Shown: piece by piece, positions 28,032-38,055 of the stretch
Position numbering within the stretch: position 1 is the first letter of the stretch
Layout of the letters: every line of letters begins with the position of its first letter
DNA from: Herbaspirillum rubrisubalbicans
GTDB lineage: Bacteria; Pseudomonadota; Gammaproteobacteria; Burkholderiales; Burkholderiaceae_D
Reading direction: 5' to 3'
DNA length: 64,000 nucleotides
Assembly (NCBI RefSeq): GCF_003719195.1
Contig: NZ_CP024996.1
Location: forward strand, 3,844,001 to 3,908,000
The notes under the pieces: model-generated
Told to the model about the DNA's origin: nothing
Database searches by the model: none
Seen by the model: the letters and a program-made list of their open reading frames with translations, nothing else
Made by a program: the position numbers and the translations under genes

Positions 28032-30302
28032 TCAAAAGTTGTACTTCAACTCGGCAAAGACCGTGCGTTGCGGGAAGGGATGGAACAGGAAGTAATCCCG
28101 GTTGGTCAGGTTGTCCACCCCCATCGCACCGCTCCAGTGCTGGTCGAAGCGGTAACGCACCCGCGCATCGAAGACGGTGTAACCATCGAAGCCCTGGTAG
28201 GTATGGGTATTGATGTCGGTATTGTCCACGGTGGCATAGACGCGGCCGCTGTAGCGCCCGGCCAGGGTATAGGTCCAGCGGTCGTCGGGCTTGTAGCTGG
28301 CCACCAGCGTGGCGCGCCATTCGGGCACATAGGGCGTACGCTTGCCCACCGACGTCGCCCCTGGAATGGTGGCGACGTAGCCGCGGTTTTCCAGGATGCG
28401 GGCATCGACCCAGGTCAGGCTGCCATTGAGCGAGAAGCCGCGCAGCAGCAGGTCGTTACGCTCGAAGGCGGCTTCGATGCCACGCTGGCGGGTACGGTCC
28501 ACGTTCTGGGTGAAGGAAGCCACGCCACTGCCGATAGTGGACGATTGCGAAATCAGCGCATCGGCCACCCGCTCCTCGAACAGCGATACGCGCCACTTGC
28601 CCTGCCCTTGTTGTAACTGTTTTTCGATGGCCAGTTCGGTTGACCAGACTTTCTCGGGCTTCAGGTTCGGATTGGCCTGCAGGAATACACCATTGACCTG
28701 CACGTTCTGGTACAGCTCGCCCACCGTGGGAAAGCGCAGTGCGCGTCCGGTGGACAGCGTGGCCAGCCAGTCGTCGGCCACGGCCCAGGCCAGCGAAGCC
28801 TTGGGCGAGAGACCGTTGTGACTGATCTGGGGCTGGCTGACCGCGAAACCGGTATTGCCCGCCGTCGAATAATTGCTGCCATCGAAGGCGCGCCACCATT
28901 CATAACGCGCACCGAGGGTGGCTTTCCAGGCGGGGGCGAGATGCCATACATCCTGCGCCCACAAGGCCGAGGTCTCGGTCTTGCCGCGCGAATCGGCATT
29001 GAGCGTGCCATTGCCACCGCTGATCCAGTTGCTGGTATTCCAGGTCGGCGTGGCCAGCGTATAGCGGTCGTAGTGCGCACCGAAGCTGATCACCTGATTC
29101 ACCCCTTGCGGCCGCCAGATGCCCTTGGCGTCCAGCGTGCTCCAGCCGGTGCCGCTGGCGTCGGCAATGGTGCCGGCACCGCCGCCCAGACCGGCCGGGA
29201 AGGCCGCCGTGGATGTGCGGGTCAGGTCGCGCGAAGCCGACAGGGTCGAGGCCTGCACTTGCCAATCCCATGGCCCGCCGGTCTTGCTGCGCAAGGCCAG
29301 CGACTGCATCCACTGCTGCTGGTCCACCTGGTTGCTAGAGAAGCCGCTGGTATAGACGGTAGCCCCGGCCGCATTGCGCAGGAAACTCTGCGGATTGGCA
29401 TTGGCCTGGTTCTGCCAGAAACCCAGCGTATAGGTGGCCGTGAGGCTGGGGGTGAAGTCATAGGAGAACTTCAAGCGCGCCGTATCCTGCACCGTATGCG
29501 TGAGGTTGCCCGCGCCCAGCACGTAGAGGTTCTTGCCGGTGCGATCCTGCGTCTGCACCGCGCCGGTGGTACCCGCCGGGTTGCTGGCGGCAGTGATGTA
29601 GGTCACCGGTTGCGTATAGCTGTCCAGATGATTGACCGAGAAACGCCAGGCCAGCGCCCCGCTACGGTTACCCAAACCGACGTTGTACTCCTGAGCGCGA
29701 TAGGTACCGGAAGCACCGTAGTGGCTGAAGTCCTGCTGCGCATACTGGGCCTTGATGCTGGCCTCGAACTGCTGCGGCATCCGAGTGGTGATCTCGGTGA
29801 CTGCACCATAGGAGTTGCCCGGATACTCGGCGGCAAAGGGGCCATACATCACATCGATGCGTTCGATTTCTTCCGGCGCCACCATGAACCAGCGCGGCGA
29901 ACCATTGCCATTGTTGTTGTTCACCAGCGCCGAGAGCAGGATGCCATCGGCATAGACCAGGCTGCGCGCACTGGCGTTGACGCCCGTGGTGCGGGTAGCC
30001 AGCGGCGCTTGCGTGTCGCCGATGTAGCGCTTGCGCACGGTCAGGCTGGGCAGGTATTTGAGGGCGTCCGAACTGTCGGTGACGTTGATGCTAGCGGCGG
30101 CGGTGTCGGCGGTGACGCTGGCGCTGGTCTGCGGCAATTGATCGCGTTCGGCCACCGAACCACTGCCGCGCACCTCGATGGTGGGCAAATCGGTGGCCGC
30201 TTGCTGGGCCAGGGCACTACTGCTCCAGGCACACAGGATGGCCAGCAGCAAGGGACGGCGATTCAATCTGGGAAAGCAGGAAGAAGGCAACGGCGGAGTC
30301 AT
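28032..30302 (-). CDS. TonB-dependent outer-membrane receptor
   Basis: 756 residues from ATG 30302, chosen because a signal peptide (RRPLLLAILCAWSSSALAQQ) then sits near the start; ATG 30386 would add 28 residues. Plug domain about 45-170 (LPTIEVRGSGSVAERDQL, YADGILLSAL, ERIDVMYGPFAAEYPGNSYG), then a 22-strand barrel ending in the Phe-terminated VFAELKYNF. The substrate is not evident; there are no neighbouring transport genes. The distance from the bufferin operon (about 700 bp, opposite strand) does not prove a copper role. Confidence 0.88.
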   Translation of the reverse strand: MTPPLPSSCFPRLNRRPLLLAILCAWSSSALAQQAATDLPTIEVRGSGSVAERDQLPQTSASVTADTAAASINVTDSSDALKYLPSLTVRKRYIGDTQAPLATRTTGVNASARSLVYADGILLSALVNNNNGNGSPRWFMVAPEEIERIDVMYGPFAAEYPGNSYGAVTEITTRMPQQFEASIKAQYAQQDFSHYGASGTYRAQEYNVGLGNRSGALAWRFSVNHLDSYTQPVTYITAASNPAGTTGAVQTQDRTGKNLYVLGAGNLTHTVQDTARLKFSYDFTPSLTATYTLGFWQNQANANPQSFLRNAAGATVYTSGFSSNQVDQQQWMQSLALRSKTGGPWDWQVQASTLSASRDLTRTSTAAFPAGLGGGAGTIADASGTGWSTLDAKGIWRPQGVNQVISFGAHYDRYTLATPTWNTSNWISGGNGTLNADSRGKTETSALWAQDVWHLAPAWKATLGARYEWWRAFDGSNYSTAGNTGFAVSQPQISHNGLSPKASLAWAVADDWLATLSTGRALRFPTVGELYQNVQVNGVFLQANPNLKPEKVWSTELAIEKQLQQGQGKWRVSLFEERVADALISQSSTIGSGVASFTQNVDRTRQRGIEAAFERNDLLLRGFSLNGSLTWVDARILENRGYVATIPGATSVGKRTPYVPEWRATLVASYKPDDRWTYTLAGRYSGRVYATVDNTDINTHTYQGFDGYTVFDARVRYRFDQHWSGAMGVDNLTNRDYFLFHPFPQRTVFAELKYNF

Positions 30303-30509
30303 GGCGGCGATATCTTGGTGTGATCGGGAAGCGCGCGCAGTCGCACCCGCGACCGCCGTGGCGTTCGCACTCCCCGTTTTTTTCATCGGCGCAATCTATC
30401 ACGCAGCCTGCGCGCCGCGCGCCAGCAGCCATGCTGCCAGCTGGCAAGAGCACCGTGCACCGGCATAAAAAACCCTTTTCGAACAAGGATTTAGCGTCGG
30501 CATCGGACG

Positions 30510-30542
30510 AAAAAAAAGGGCTGCGACATATTGCCGCAGCCC
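30510..30542 (-). terminator. Orphan minus-strand terminator, possible small RNA
   Basis: On the minus strand GGGCTGCG, a 9-base loop and CGCAGCCC are followed by eight T: a textbook terminator. No gene ends here. Upstream on that strand is only the 300-bp gap before the divergent carbonic-anhydrase-like gene. The rest of the 550-bp gap 30303-30852 holds a TATGAT (30709-30714) that may serve the rightward gene. Confidence 0.75.
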
Positions 30543-30852
30543 GCAAATACAACAGAGAGGAATTGAGATTGGACCCGATTTCAACCACTCTCCCCTTAAT
30601 CCACATCAAACCCCATGCGCGAGAACGAAAGCCGGGCCTTGGCGCAATGCGCACGGGCATCCCATCAAAAGCCCCCGTGGGGCCCCTGTCCAGCGCCGCG
30701 CCAAACGGGTATGATCGCTACCCGCTCGCGCGCCGATGACGTCCGCCCCAATGCGAGTCATCACGCCAGCGCAGAGCGGCAGCATTGCCGCCGCTGCCCT
30801 GCACTACCATCCGCCCCCTCTGCACCATCGCATCACCAGGAGAATCCGATCC

Positions 30853-31413
30853 ATGCTTCGCCGCAACCCATCCGGCCACCGGCCCCAAGTCCACGAATCC
30901 GCCTATGTCGACCACACCGCCATCCTGTGCGGCAAGGTGATCGTGCATGAGAATGTCTTCATCGGTCCCTATGCCGTCATCCGCGCCGACGAAGTCAATG
31001 AGCATGGCGAGATGGAAGCCATCGTCATCGGCGCCCATTCCAATATCCAGGATGGCGTGGTGATCCACTCCAAGTCGGGCGCGGCCGTGACCATCGGCGA
31101 ACGCAGCTCGATTGCCCACCGCGCCATCGTGCATGGTCCCTGCACGGTGGGCGACGGCGCCTTCATCGGCTTCAACAGCGTGCTCTTCAATTGCAGCATC
31201 GGCGCCGGCTGCGTGGTGCGTCACAACGCCGTGGTCGATGGCTGCGACCTGCCGCCCGGTTTCTACGTGCCCTCCACCGAACGCATCGGTCCCAAGACCG
31301 ACCTGGCGACCATTCCGCGCGTGACCGTGGCCGCTTCCGAGTTCTCGGAAAACGTGGCACGCACCAACAATGAACTGGTACTGGGCTACAAGAAACTACA
31401 AAACGAGTTCTGA
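30853..31413 (+). CDS. Gamma-carbonic-anhydrase-like hexapeptide protein
   Basis: 186 residues from ATG 30853 (AGGAGA site). Left-handed beta-helix of hexapeptide repeats (VFIGPYAVIRADE, IVIGAHSNIQDGVVIH, VTIGERSSIAHRAIVHGPCT, VGDGAFIGFNSVLF). The His residues of DGVVIH, IAHRA and IVHG fit the zinc ligands of CamH/CcmM-type enzymes, so CO2 hydration is possible; other members are acyltransferase-like. Shares a bidirectional terminator with uraH. Confidence 0.85.
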   Translation: MLRRNPSGHRPQVHESAYVDHTAILCGKVIVHENVFIGPYAVIRADEVNEHGEMEAIVIGAHSNIQDGVVIHSKSGAAVTIGERSSIAHRAIVHGPCTVGDGAFIGFNSVLFNCSIGAGCVVRHNAVVDGCDLPPGFYVPSTERIGPKTDLATIPRVTVAASEFSENVARTNNELVLGYKKLQNEF

Positions 31414-31432
31414 CACCTGCCCTACCCAAAAC

Positions 31433-31467
31433 AAAAAATCCGGCTTCTTGCGAAGACCGGATTTTTT
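31433..31467. terminator. Bidirectional terminator between gamma-CA and uraH
   Basis: AAAAAATCCGG pairs with CCGGATTTTTT around a 13-base loop. T-runs on both strands serve the two converging genes. Confidence 0.9.
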
Positions 31468-31499
31468 ATCGACCAGCAAAATGCATCAGGGTGGCGACA

Positions 31500-31853
31500 T
31501 CAACTCCCGCGATAGGTCGAATACGCCCAGGGCGACACCACCAGCGGCACATGGTAGTTCTGGGTGGCATCGGCAATACCAAAGGCGATCACCACCTCAT
31601 CGACGAAACGCGGCTGCGGCAGGCTCAGGCCCTGCGCGGCGAAATAGTCGCCGGCGGCAAAGACCAGTTCGTACTTGCCGACCTGGAGTGTGTCACCGGC
31701 CAGCAGCGGCTCATCGCAGCGGCCATCGTCATTGGTGACGGCCTGCTTGAGCAGACGCTTGCCGCCTTGCTCCACGGCATACAGCGCCAGCTTCACGCCC
31801 GCGCCCGGCTTGCCCTTGGTGATATCCAGCACGTGCGTGCTCAGTTTGCCCAT
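31500..31853 (-). CDS. uraH: 5-hydroxyisourate hydrolase
   Basis: 117 residues from ATG 31853. Hydrolyses 5-hydroxyisourate, the product of urate oxidation, to OHCU. Transthyretin-like family: N-terminal LSTHVLDITKGKPG with the active-site His, central VGKYELVFAAGDYF, and the diagnostic C-terminal Y-R-G-S (STYRGS). It is 6 kb away from the rest of the urate genes. Only a weak TATATC -10 is visible upstream. Confidence 0.96.
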   Translation of the reverse strand: MGKLSTHVLDITKGKPGAGVKLALYAVEQGGKRLLKQAVTNDDGRCDEPLLAGDTLQVGKYELVFAAGDYFAAQGLSLPQPRFVDEVVIAFGIADATQNYHVPLVVSPWAYSTYRGS

Positions 31854-32269
31854 GTTGCAGTCCTTTCCCTGTGTGGTTGGATGGAGTGATGAAGGGCGAT
31901 GATATAGCGGCAGCACACCCCTCCCTATACGAATACGCTGATACCGACCATCGATGAGGCGGCCCTCATGCCCACCGATTCAGACAATTCTGATTGAAGA
32001 AAATCGAAATTCCAGCAAGCCATCGCAGGAGTCAAAAATACCCGCAATAAATCGAAATTTCTACTAGTTCCTTTTCCCGCCGCCCTTCCTATACTCGCCC
32101 GATCCATGCCAGATGCGCCCCAGCAACTGGCCGGATTCCCCTGATATCTGATCGCCAGCCTTCCCCGGGTTGGAGCAGGAGCGACACCCACAGCATTCAC
32201 GCCGCCCTGTCCCGCACCCGCCCTCATCGCCAGCCAAGAGATTTCCAACCCTTTCTCTCGGAACCTGAC
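31854..32269. other. Divergent intergenic region uraH / Fiu-like receptor 1
   Basis: 416 bases. Contains an exact 11-bp direct repeat AAATCGAAATT at 32001-32011 and 32049-32059 and locally low GC (31990-32070), probably the promoter zone of the receptor. No convincing Fur box found by eye. The last 45 bases before the receptor match the same position upstream of the second receptor. Confidence 0.4.
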
Positions 32270-34519
32270 ATGAGCTTCATCAAGAGCCGCAAACACTCCT
32301 CCTCCCGCCTGTCGGCGGCCGTCGCTGGCGCCCTGCTATTGCCGGCCATGGCTGCGCACGCCCAATCGACCAGCCCATCGCTGCCCGGCGTGCAGGTCGA
32401 TGCCACCAAGGACTCCCCCTACAAGGCCGAACAATCGGCCTCGCCCAAATACACGCAACCACTGGTGGACACGCCACAGACCCTGCAGGTCTTCAAACGC
32501 CCGCTGATGGAGCAACAAGGCGCCACCACGCTCTCCGAGGTACTGCGCAACACCCCGGGCGTGGGCACCTTCTTCCTCGGTGAAAACGGCAGCACCAGTA
32601 CTGGCGACACGGTCTACATGCGCGGCTTCGATGTCTCCAGCGCCATCTTCGTGGACAATGTGCGCGACCTCGGCGCCATCTCGCGCGACGTCTTCAACCT
32701 GCAGCAGGTGGAAGTACTCAAGGGCGCGGCCGGCACCGACAATGGCCGTGGCTCGCCGACCGGCTCCATCAACCTGGTCACCAAGCAGCCCGAACTGAGC
32801 AACTCGGTCACTGCCAGCGCCACCTATGGCAGCTTCAACCAGAAGCGCGGCACGGTGGACTGGAACCAGGTCATCGACAGCGAGCGCGGCCTGGCCCTGC
32901 GCCTGAACCTGATGAAGCAGAACAGCGGCGTGCCCGGCCGCCACGAAGTACACAGCAGCCGCGACGGCATCGCCCCCTCGCTGGCCTGGGGCCTCAACAG
33001 CCCGACCCGCATCATCCTGAACTACCTGCACATGCAGCAGGACAACCGCCCCGATGGTGGGGTGGTCACCATCGGCCTGCCCGGCTACAGCTCGCCGGAC
33101 CCGGCGCGCCCCTTCATCGGCCAAGCGCCCAAGGTCAACCCGCGCAACTTCTATGGCCATATCGACGACTACAACAAGGTCAACGCCGACATGACCACAC
33201 TGCGCGTGGAGCATGATTTTTCCCCGACCCTGAAGCTACAGAACAGCACCCGCTACGCCCGCACCGACCAGGACTATCGCCTCAGCTCCTTCCTCGCCAC
33301 CGGCGTGGCCAGCAGCCGCTTCCCGGCCGGCATCCTCACACCCTCGGTCAGCGACCGCTCCACCTGGCAGCTGGCCCGGCAACTGGTGACCCTGCGCGAC
33401 CAGTCCAACGAAATCCTCAGCAACCAGACCCACCTGACCAGTTCCTTCACCACCGGCGATATCAAGCACACCCTGGTGGGCGGCCTGGAGCTCACGCGCG
33501 AGCGCCAGCGTGCACTTTCCTTCACTGCCACTGGTTTGCGCCCCTATGCCAACCTGTACCAGCCCGACGCCCACTTCGACGAATCCAAGGTCAAGGTCGG
33601 CGCCACCGGCTTCAACGAAGGCCAGACCGATACGGTCTCGCTGTATGCCCTGCACACCATCAAGTTTACGCCGCGCTGGTCGATCAACCTGGGCCTGCGT
33701 GAAGACCACTATCGCACCAGCTTCGACAGCACCTCGCCAAGCAATACCAGCAGCCTCAAGACCTCCGGCAACCTGCTCAACTGGAAGCTGGCCGGGGTCT
33801 TCAAGCCCACCAGCGCCAGCAGTGTCTATGCCCTCTATGCGAGCTCGCAGCAACCGCCGGGCGGCGCCAACTTCAGCCTGAGCGCCAGCCGCAGCAGTGC
33901 CGCCAACCCCGACTACGCGCCGCAGAAGACCCGCACCGCCGAACTCGGCACCAAGTGGGAGGTGCTCGATCGCAAGCTGGCCCTGACGGCCGCCCTGTTC
34001 CGCACCGAAGTGAGCAATGAAGTGGAACTGGATGAAGTGGCCAACACCTACTTCCAGACCGGCAGGAAGACCACCTCCGGCCTGGAACTGGGCGTGGTGG
34101 GCGAAGTCACGCGGGACATTTCCTTGACGGCGGGTTTTAGCCGCATGGATAGTCGCGTCACCCGCGGCCGCGTGGTGACGGCTGGCGGCGAGAACTACCT
34201 GGCCTATGCACCGCGCCAATCCTTCACCTCCTGGGCCACCTGGCGCGCCGCGCCCGGCCTGAGCCTGGGTGGCGGCCTGCGTTACTCGAGCGGCCTGCTG
34301 CGCGGACGTGACGGCGCCGTGGGCACGCCCACCAGTACCGGCGCCTACTGGGTGGCCGACGTCATGGCCGCTTACGTGATCAACCAGCATGTCGACCTGC
34401 AGTTCAACGTCACCAACCTGTTCAACAAGGACTACGTGGCCGCCATCAACAAGAGCGGCTACCGCTATACCCCGGGCGGCGAACGCGCCTTCGCGCTGAC
34501 GGCCAACCTGAAGTTCTGA
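32270..34519 (+). CDS. Fiu-like catecholate siderophore receptor 1
   Basis: 749 residues, outer membrane. Signal peptide about 1-31 (AAVAGALLLPAMAAHAQ). The plug (about 50-190) closely follows E. coli Fiu: DTPQTLQVFKRPLMEQQGAT, VGTFFLGENGSTSTGD, YMRGFDVSSAIFVDNVRDLG, VEVLKGAAGTDNGRGSPTGS. The barrel ends in FALTANLKF. Likely imports ferric catechols or their breakdown monomers via TonB. A paralogue follows 420 bp downstream, then piuC, so the three form an iron-uptake module. Confidence 0.93.
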   Translation: MSFIKSRKHSSSRLSAAVAGALLLPAMAAHAQSTSPSLPGVQVDATKDSPYKAEQSASPKYTQPLVDTPQTLQVFKRPLMEQQGATTLSEVLRNTPGVGTFFLGENGSTSTGDTVYMRGFDVSSAIFVDNVRDLGAISRDVFNLQQVEVLKGAAGTDNGRGSPTGSINLVTKQPELSNSVTASATYGSFNQKRGTVDWNQVIDSERGLALRLNLMKQNSGVPGRHEVHSSRDGIAPSLAWGLNSPTRIILNYLHMQQDNRPDGGVVTIGLPGYSSPDPARPFIGQAPKVNPRNFYGHIDDYNKVNADMTTLRVEHDFSPTLKLQNSTRYARTDQDYRLSSFLATGVASSRFPAGILTPSVSDRSTWQLARQLVTLRDQSNEILSNQTHLTSSFTTGDIKHTLVGGLELTRERQRALSFTATGLRPYANLYQPDAHFDESKVKVGATGFNEGQTDTVSLYALHTIKFTPRWSINLGLREDHYRTSFDSTSPSNTSSLKTSGNLLNWKLAGVFKPTSASSVYALYASSQQPPGGANFSLSASRSSAANPDYAPQKTRTAELGTKWEVLDRKLALTAALFRTEVSNEVELDEVANTYFQTGRKTTSGLELGVVGEVTRDISLTAGFSRMDSRVTRGRVVTAGGENYLAYAPRQSFTSWATWRAAPGLSLGGGLRYSSGLLRGRDGAVGTPTSTGAYWVADVMAAYVINQHVDLQFNVTNLFNKDYVAAINKSGYRYTPGGERAFALTANLKF

Positions 34520-34939
34520 CGCCCAACGCGCCAGACGGTGGTGGCGCCCTGCCGCCACCGCCCGCCCACCTGCAAGCAAATCATTTACGCATTTTTGCGA
34601 AACCCAATATGAAGACGTATTTTTTATACAACAAATCAGCCTCTGCTCTTGACGCGCGCAAAAGCCCGCCGCCAAGCGACTTTGCTGTGATGACCGGTTT
34701 AGGGGACGAATGGTCAGATAAAATTTTCAAGAATAAGAATCACTTTTATTTAGGCGTTCCTTATAATTGTAAAAATCCCGTATCAATTCGACATTCCGTG
34801 ACTGGTACTGGATACACAACAACATATACTCGCCAGCCATTCCAGCGACGCAGACCAGGTCCATCTTGACCGCAAGGCCTGCCGTCAGACTCATAGCCAG
34901 CCAAGAGAAACCCTCGATAACTTCTCTCGGAACCTTGCC
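34520..34939 (+). other. Gap between the two Fiu-like receptors
   Basis: 420 bases, AT-rich between 34580 and 34840. A GC hairpin without T-run follows receptor 1. AATAAGAATCACTTTTATTT (about 34732-34751) is a loose Fur-box-like AT dyad. The last 60 bases repeat the leader of receptor 1 (CAGCCAAGAGA then TCTCTCGGAACCT just before the ATG). Confidence 0.45.
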
Positions 34940-37198
34940 ATGAGTTACATCAAGAGCCGCAAGCACGCCCATGGCGCGCTCGCTTCAACCCGTCTGTCGG
35001 CTGCCGTCGCCGGCGCCCTGTTGCTACCGGTGGTAGCGGCCCATACCCAGACCAGCGCCACCCTGCCCAAGGTCGAAGTGACCGCCACCCAGGAATCGGA
35101 TTACAAGGCCGACAAAGCCTCCTCGGCCAAGTACAGCCAGCCGCTGGTCGATACCCCACAGACCCTGACCGTGATCAAGAAACAGCTGATCGACCAACAA
35201 GGCGCCACCACCCTGACCGAAGCGCTGCGCAACAGCCCCGGCGTGGGCACCTTCTATCTCGGTGAAAACGGTTCGACCAGCACCGGTGACGCCATCTACA
35301 TGCGCGGCTTCGACAGCTCCAGCGCGATCTTCGTGGACAACGTGCGTGACCTCGGTTCGGTCTCGCGCGACATGTTCAACATCCAGCAGGTGGAAGTCCT
35401 CAAAGGCCCGGCCGGCACCGACAATGGCCGCGGCTCGCCGACCGGCTCGATCAACCTGGTCACCAAGCAGGCCGAGATGAGCAACTTCTTCAATGCCTCG
35501 GCCACCTACGGTAGCTGGAACCAGAAGCGCGCCACGGCCGACTGGAACAAGACCCTGGACGAAGAACGCGGCATCGCCATGCGCCTGAACCTGATGAAGC
35601 AGGACAGCGGCGTGCCCGGCCGTCATGAAGTCAAGAACGACCGCTGGGGCATCGCGCCCTCGCTGGCCTTCGGCCTGAACAGCCCGACCCGCGTGTTCCT
35701 GAACTACCTGCACGCGGACCAGGACAACGTCCCGGACGGTGGCGTACCGACCATCGGCCTGCCCGGCTATTCCTCGCCCGATCCCGCACGCCCTTACATT
35801 TCCGGCGCGCCGCGCGTGGCCTCCAGCAATTTCTACGGCAATGTAAACGATTACGACAAGGTCACCGCCGACATGTTCACCGCGCGCGTGGAGCATGACT
35901 TTTCGCAGGACGTCAAGCTGCAGAACACCACCCGCTACGCCAAGACCAGCCAGGATTACTTCCTGACGTCCTTCATGGCATCGGCGGCCAGCAGCAGCCG
36001 TCCCACCGGCCTGGTCACGCCCTCGGCCAGCAATCTGTCGAGCTGGATGCTGGCGCGCAACCTGCCCACCCGCAAGGACCAGTCCAACGAAATCCTCACC
36101 AACCAGACCAACGTCACTGCCAACCTGAAGACCGGCGGCCTGCAGCACACCCTGGTGGGCGGTGTCGAGTTCACCCAGGAAAAGCAGCACGCCACCTCCT
36201 TCACCGCCACCGGCACGCTGCCGGCGGCCAACCTGTACAACCCGAATCCCAACTTCGGCAACGGCAGCTACAGCATCCGTGCGACCGGCTACAACGATGG
36301 CAAGACCGACACCGTCTCGGCCTACCTGTTCGATACCCTCAAGTTCAACGAACAGTGGTCCATCAACGGTGGCATCCGCGAAGATCACTATCGCACCACC
36401 TATAACGCCAACGCGGCCGGCGCCCTCACCAATCTGTCAACCTCGGGCAACCTGTTCAACTGGAAGCTGGCGGCCATCTTCAAACCGACCGACTACAGCA
36501 GCATCTATGCGCTGTATGCCACCTCGCAGCAACCTCCGGGCGGCGCCAACTTCACGCTGTCGGCCTCGGCCAACAGCGCGGCCAATACCAACTATGCCCC
36601 GCAGAAGACCAAGACTTCCGAACTGGGTACCAAGTGGGATCTGCTGAACAAGAAACTGGCCGTCACCGCCGCCGTGTTCCACACCGAAGTGACCAATGAA
36701 GTCGAGCAGGATCCGACCTCGCTGCAATACTTCCAGACCGGCAAGAAGACTGTGCAGGGCATCGAGCTGGGCGTGACCGGTGACGTGACCAGCAATCTGT
36801 CGCTCACCGCCGGCTATACCTGGATGGATACCAAGGTCGATAACGGCGCCATCACCACGGCTTCCGGTGAAAACAACCTGGCCTACACGCCCAAGCAGGC
36901 CTTCACCTCCTGGGCGACCTACCGGCTGCCGCAAGGCTTTACCGTGGGTGGTGGTGCGCGCTACGTCAGCTCGCTGCTGCGGGGCAAGGATGGCGCGGTG
37001 GGCACACCGACCTTTGCCGATGCCTACTGGGTCTTCGATGGCATGGTCGGCTATGTCGTCAACAAGAATGTGGACCTGCAGTTGAATGTCTACAATATTT
37101 TCAACAAGGACTACGTCGCCGCGATCAACAAGAGCGGCTATCGTTACACCCCGGGCACGCCACGCGCCGTGGCGCTGACCGCCAACTTCAAGTTCTGA
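34940..37198 (+). CDS. Fiu-like catecholate siderophore receptor 2
   Basis: 752 residues; signal peptide about 1-35. Collinear with receptor 1 and even closer to Fiu in places (DAIYMRGFDSSSAIFVDNVR, VEVLKGPAGTDNGRGSPTGS, GVPTIGLPGYSSPDPARPYI). The barrel ends in VALTANFKF. The shared 5' leader and tandem position indicate duplication. Differences cluster in the extracellular loops, suggesting different siderophores. A terminator separates it from piuC. Confidence 0.93.
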   Translation: MSYIKSRKHAHGALASTRLSAAVAGALLLPVVAAHTQTSATLPKVEVTATQESDYKADKASSAKYSQPLVDTPQTLTVIKKQLIDQQGATTLTEALRNSPGVGTFYLGENGSTSTGDAIYMRGFDSSSAIFVDNVRDLGSVSRDMFNIQQVEVLKGPAGTDNGRGSPTGSINLVTKQAEMSNFFNASATYGSWNQKRATADWNKTLDEERGIAMRLNLMKQDSGVPGRHEVKNDRWGIAPSLAFGLNSPTRVFLNYLHADQDNVPDGGVPTIGLPGYSSPDPARPYISGAPRVASSNFYGNVNDYDKVTADMFTARVEHDFSQDVKLQNTTRYAKTSQDYFLTSFMASAASSSRPTGLVTPSASNLSSWMLARNLPTRKDQSNEILTNQTNVTANLKTGGLQHTLVGGVEFTQEKQHATSFTATGTLPAANLYNPNPNFGNGSYSIRATGYNDGKTDTVSAYLFDTLKFNEQWSINGGIREDHYRTTYNANAAGALTNLSTSGNLFNWKLAAIFKPTDYSSIYALYATSQQPPGGANFTLSASANSAANTNYAPQKTKTSELGTKWDLLNKKLAVTAAVFHTEVTNEVEQDPTSLQYFQTGKKTVQGIELGVTGDVTSNLSLTAGYTWMDTKVDNGAITTASGENNLAYTPKQAFTSWATYRLPQGFTVGGGARYVSSLLRGKDGAVGTPTFADAYWVFDGMVGYVVNKNVDLQLNVYNIFNKDYVAAINKSGYRYTPGTPRAVALTANFKF

Positions 37199-37303
37199 AC
37201 CAGCCGATCGCAATGAATTGATCTGCCTCAGTCCCGCCACCAAGGGCTTTGCTTAAAGTGGCGGATGCCCACTGAGTCCAGTCATGGATCAGCCAGACTT
37301 GAC

Positions 37304-37331
37304 GGCCCCTCCTTCACCGGAGGGGCCTTTT
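37304..37331 (+). terminator. Terminator between receptor 2 and piuC
   Basis: A perfect 9-bp stem GGCCCCTCC / GGAGGGGCC, 6-base loop, then TTTT. piuC expression may therefore depend on read-through or its own promoter. Confidence 0.8.
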
Positions 37332-37355
37332 CATTAGCGACAGGAGAATTCCATC

Positions 37356-38036
37356 ATGATGCTGCATATCCCCGAAGTCCTCAGCGCCGAGCAGGTGCGT
37401 CACATCCGTGCCGAACTGGATCGCGCCGATTGGGTGGACGGCCGCGCCACCGTGGGCGACCAGGGGGCGCGCGTAAAGCGCAACCGGCAATTGCCGGAAC
37501 ACTCGCCACTGGGCTTCGCGCTGGGCGAGATCATCCTGGAGGCCTTGCGCAAGAATCCCCTGTTCTTTGCCGCCGCCCTGCCCAAGAAGACCATGCCGCC
37601 GCTCTTCAACAGCTATGAAGGGGGCGAGCACTATGGCCTGCATGTAGATGGCTCGGTGCGCAACCTGCCCAATGCCGCCGGCAGCATCCGTACCGATGTC
37701 TCCTCCACCCTGTTCCTGTGCGACCCGGACGACTACGAGGGGGGCGAACTGGTGGTGGTCGATACCTATGGCACACATGAAGTGAAGCTACCGGCCGGCG
37801 ACCTGATCGTCTATCCCTCCACCAGCCTGCACCGGGTCGAACCGGTCACCCGCGGCGCCCGCGTGTGCGCCTTCTTCTGGAGCCAGAGCATGATCCGCGA
37901 CGACTGGAAGCGCAGCATGTTGTTCGAGCTGGATCGCAACATCTACAGTCTGCGCCAGAAGATCGGCGACACCGAGGAAGTGCTAGGCCTGACGGGGCAT
38001 TATCACAACCTGCTGCGGCAGTGGGCGGAAGTATAA
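37356..38036 (+). CDS. piuC: Fe(II)/2-oxoglutarate-dependent PKHD hydroxylase
   Basis: 226 residues; ACAGGAGA site. YbiX/PiuC family, habitually next to Fiu/PiuA receptors. Iron ligands HVD (in YGLHVDGS) and H of SLHRVEPV, 2-oxoglutarate Arg in [12 protein letters not shown]. The C-terminal helical tail is complete. Its likely job is in handling ferric siderophores after uptake; the substrate is not established. Confidence 0.95.
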   Translation: MMLHIPEVLSAEQVRHIRAELDRADWVDGRATVGDQGARVKRNRQLPEHSPLGFALGEIILEALRKNPLFFAAALPKKTMPPLFNSYEGGEHYGLHVDGSVRNLPNAAGSIRTDVSSTLFLCDPDDYEGGELVVVDTYGTHEVKLPAGDLIVYPSTSLHRVEPVTRGARVCAFFWSQSMIRDDWKRSMLFELDRNIYSLRQKIGDTEEVLGLTGHYHNLLRQWAEV

Positions 38037-38055
38037 ATCTTTTATATCATTTATT

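Noticed and set aside
30303..30852. Cobalamin riboswitch before the TonB receptor
   Set aside because: No B12-box-like conserved core between the receptor and the orphan terminator; the hairpin there is a plain terminator.
34609..34869. 86-codon frame between the two Fiu-like receptors
   Set aside because: No ribosome site, no recognisable features, and it lies in the AT-rich promoter zone of the second receptor.
31854..34939. Fur boxes before the iron receptors
   Set aside because: Only loose AT-rich resemblance; no site close enough to the 19-bp consensus to call.
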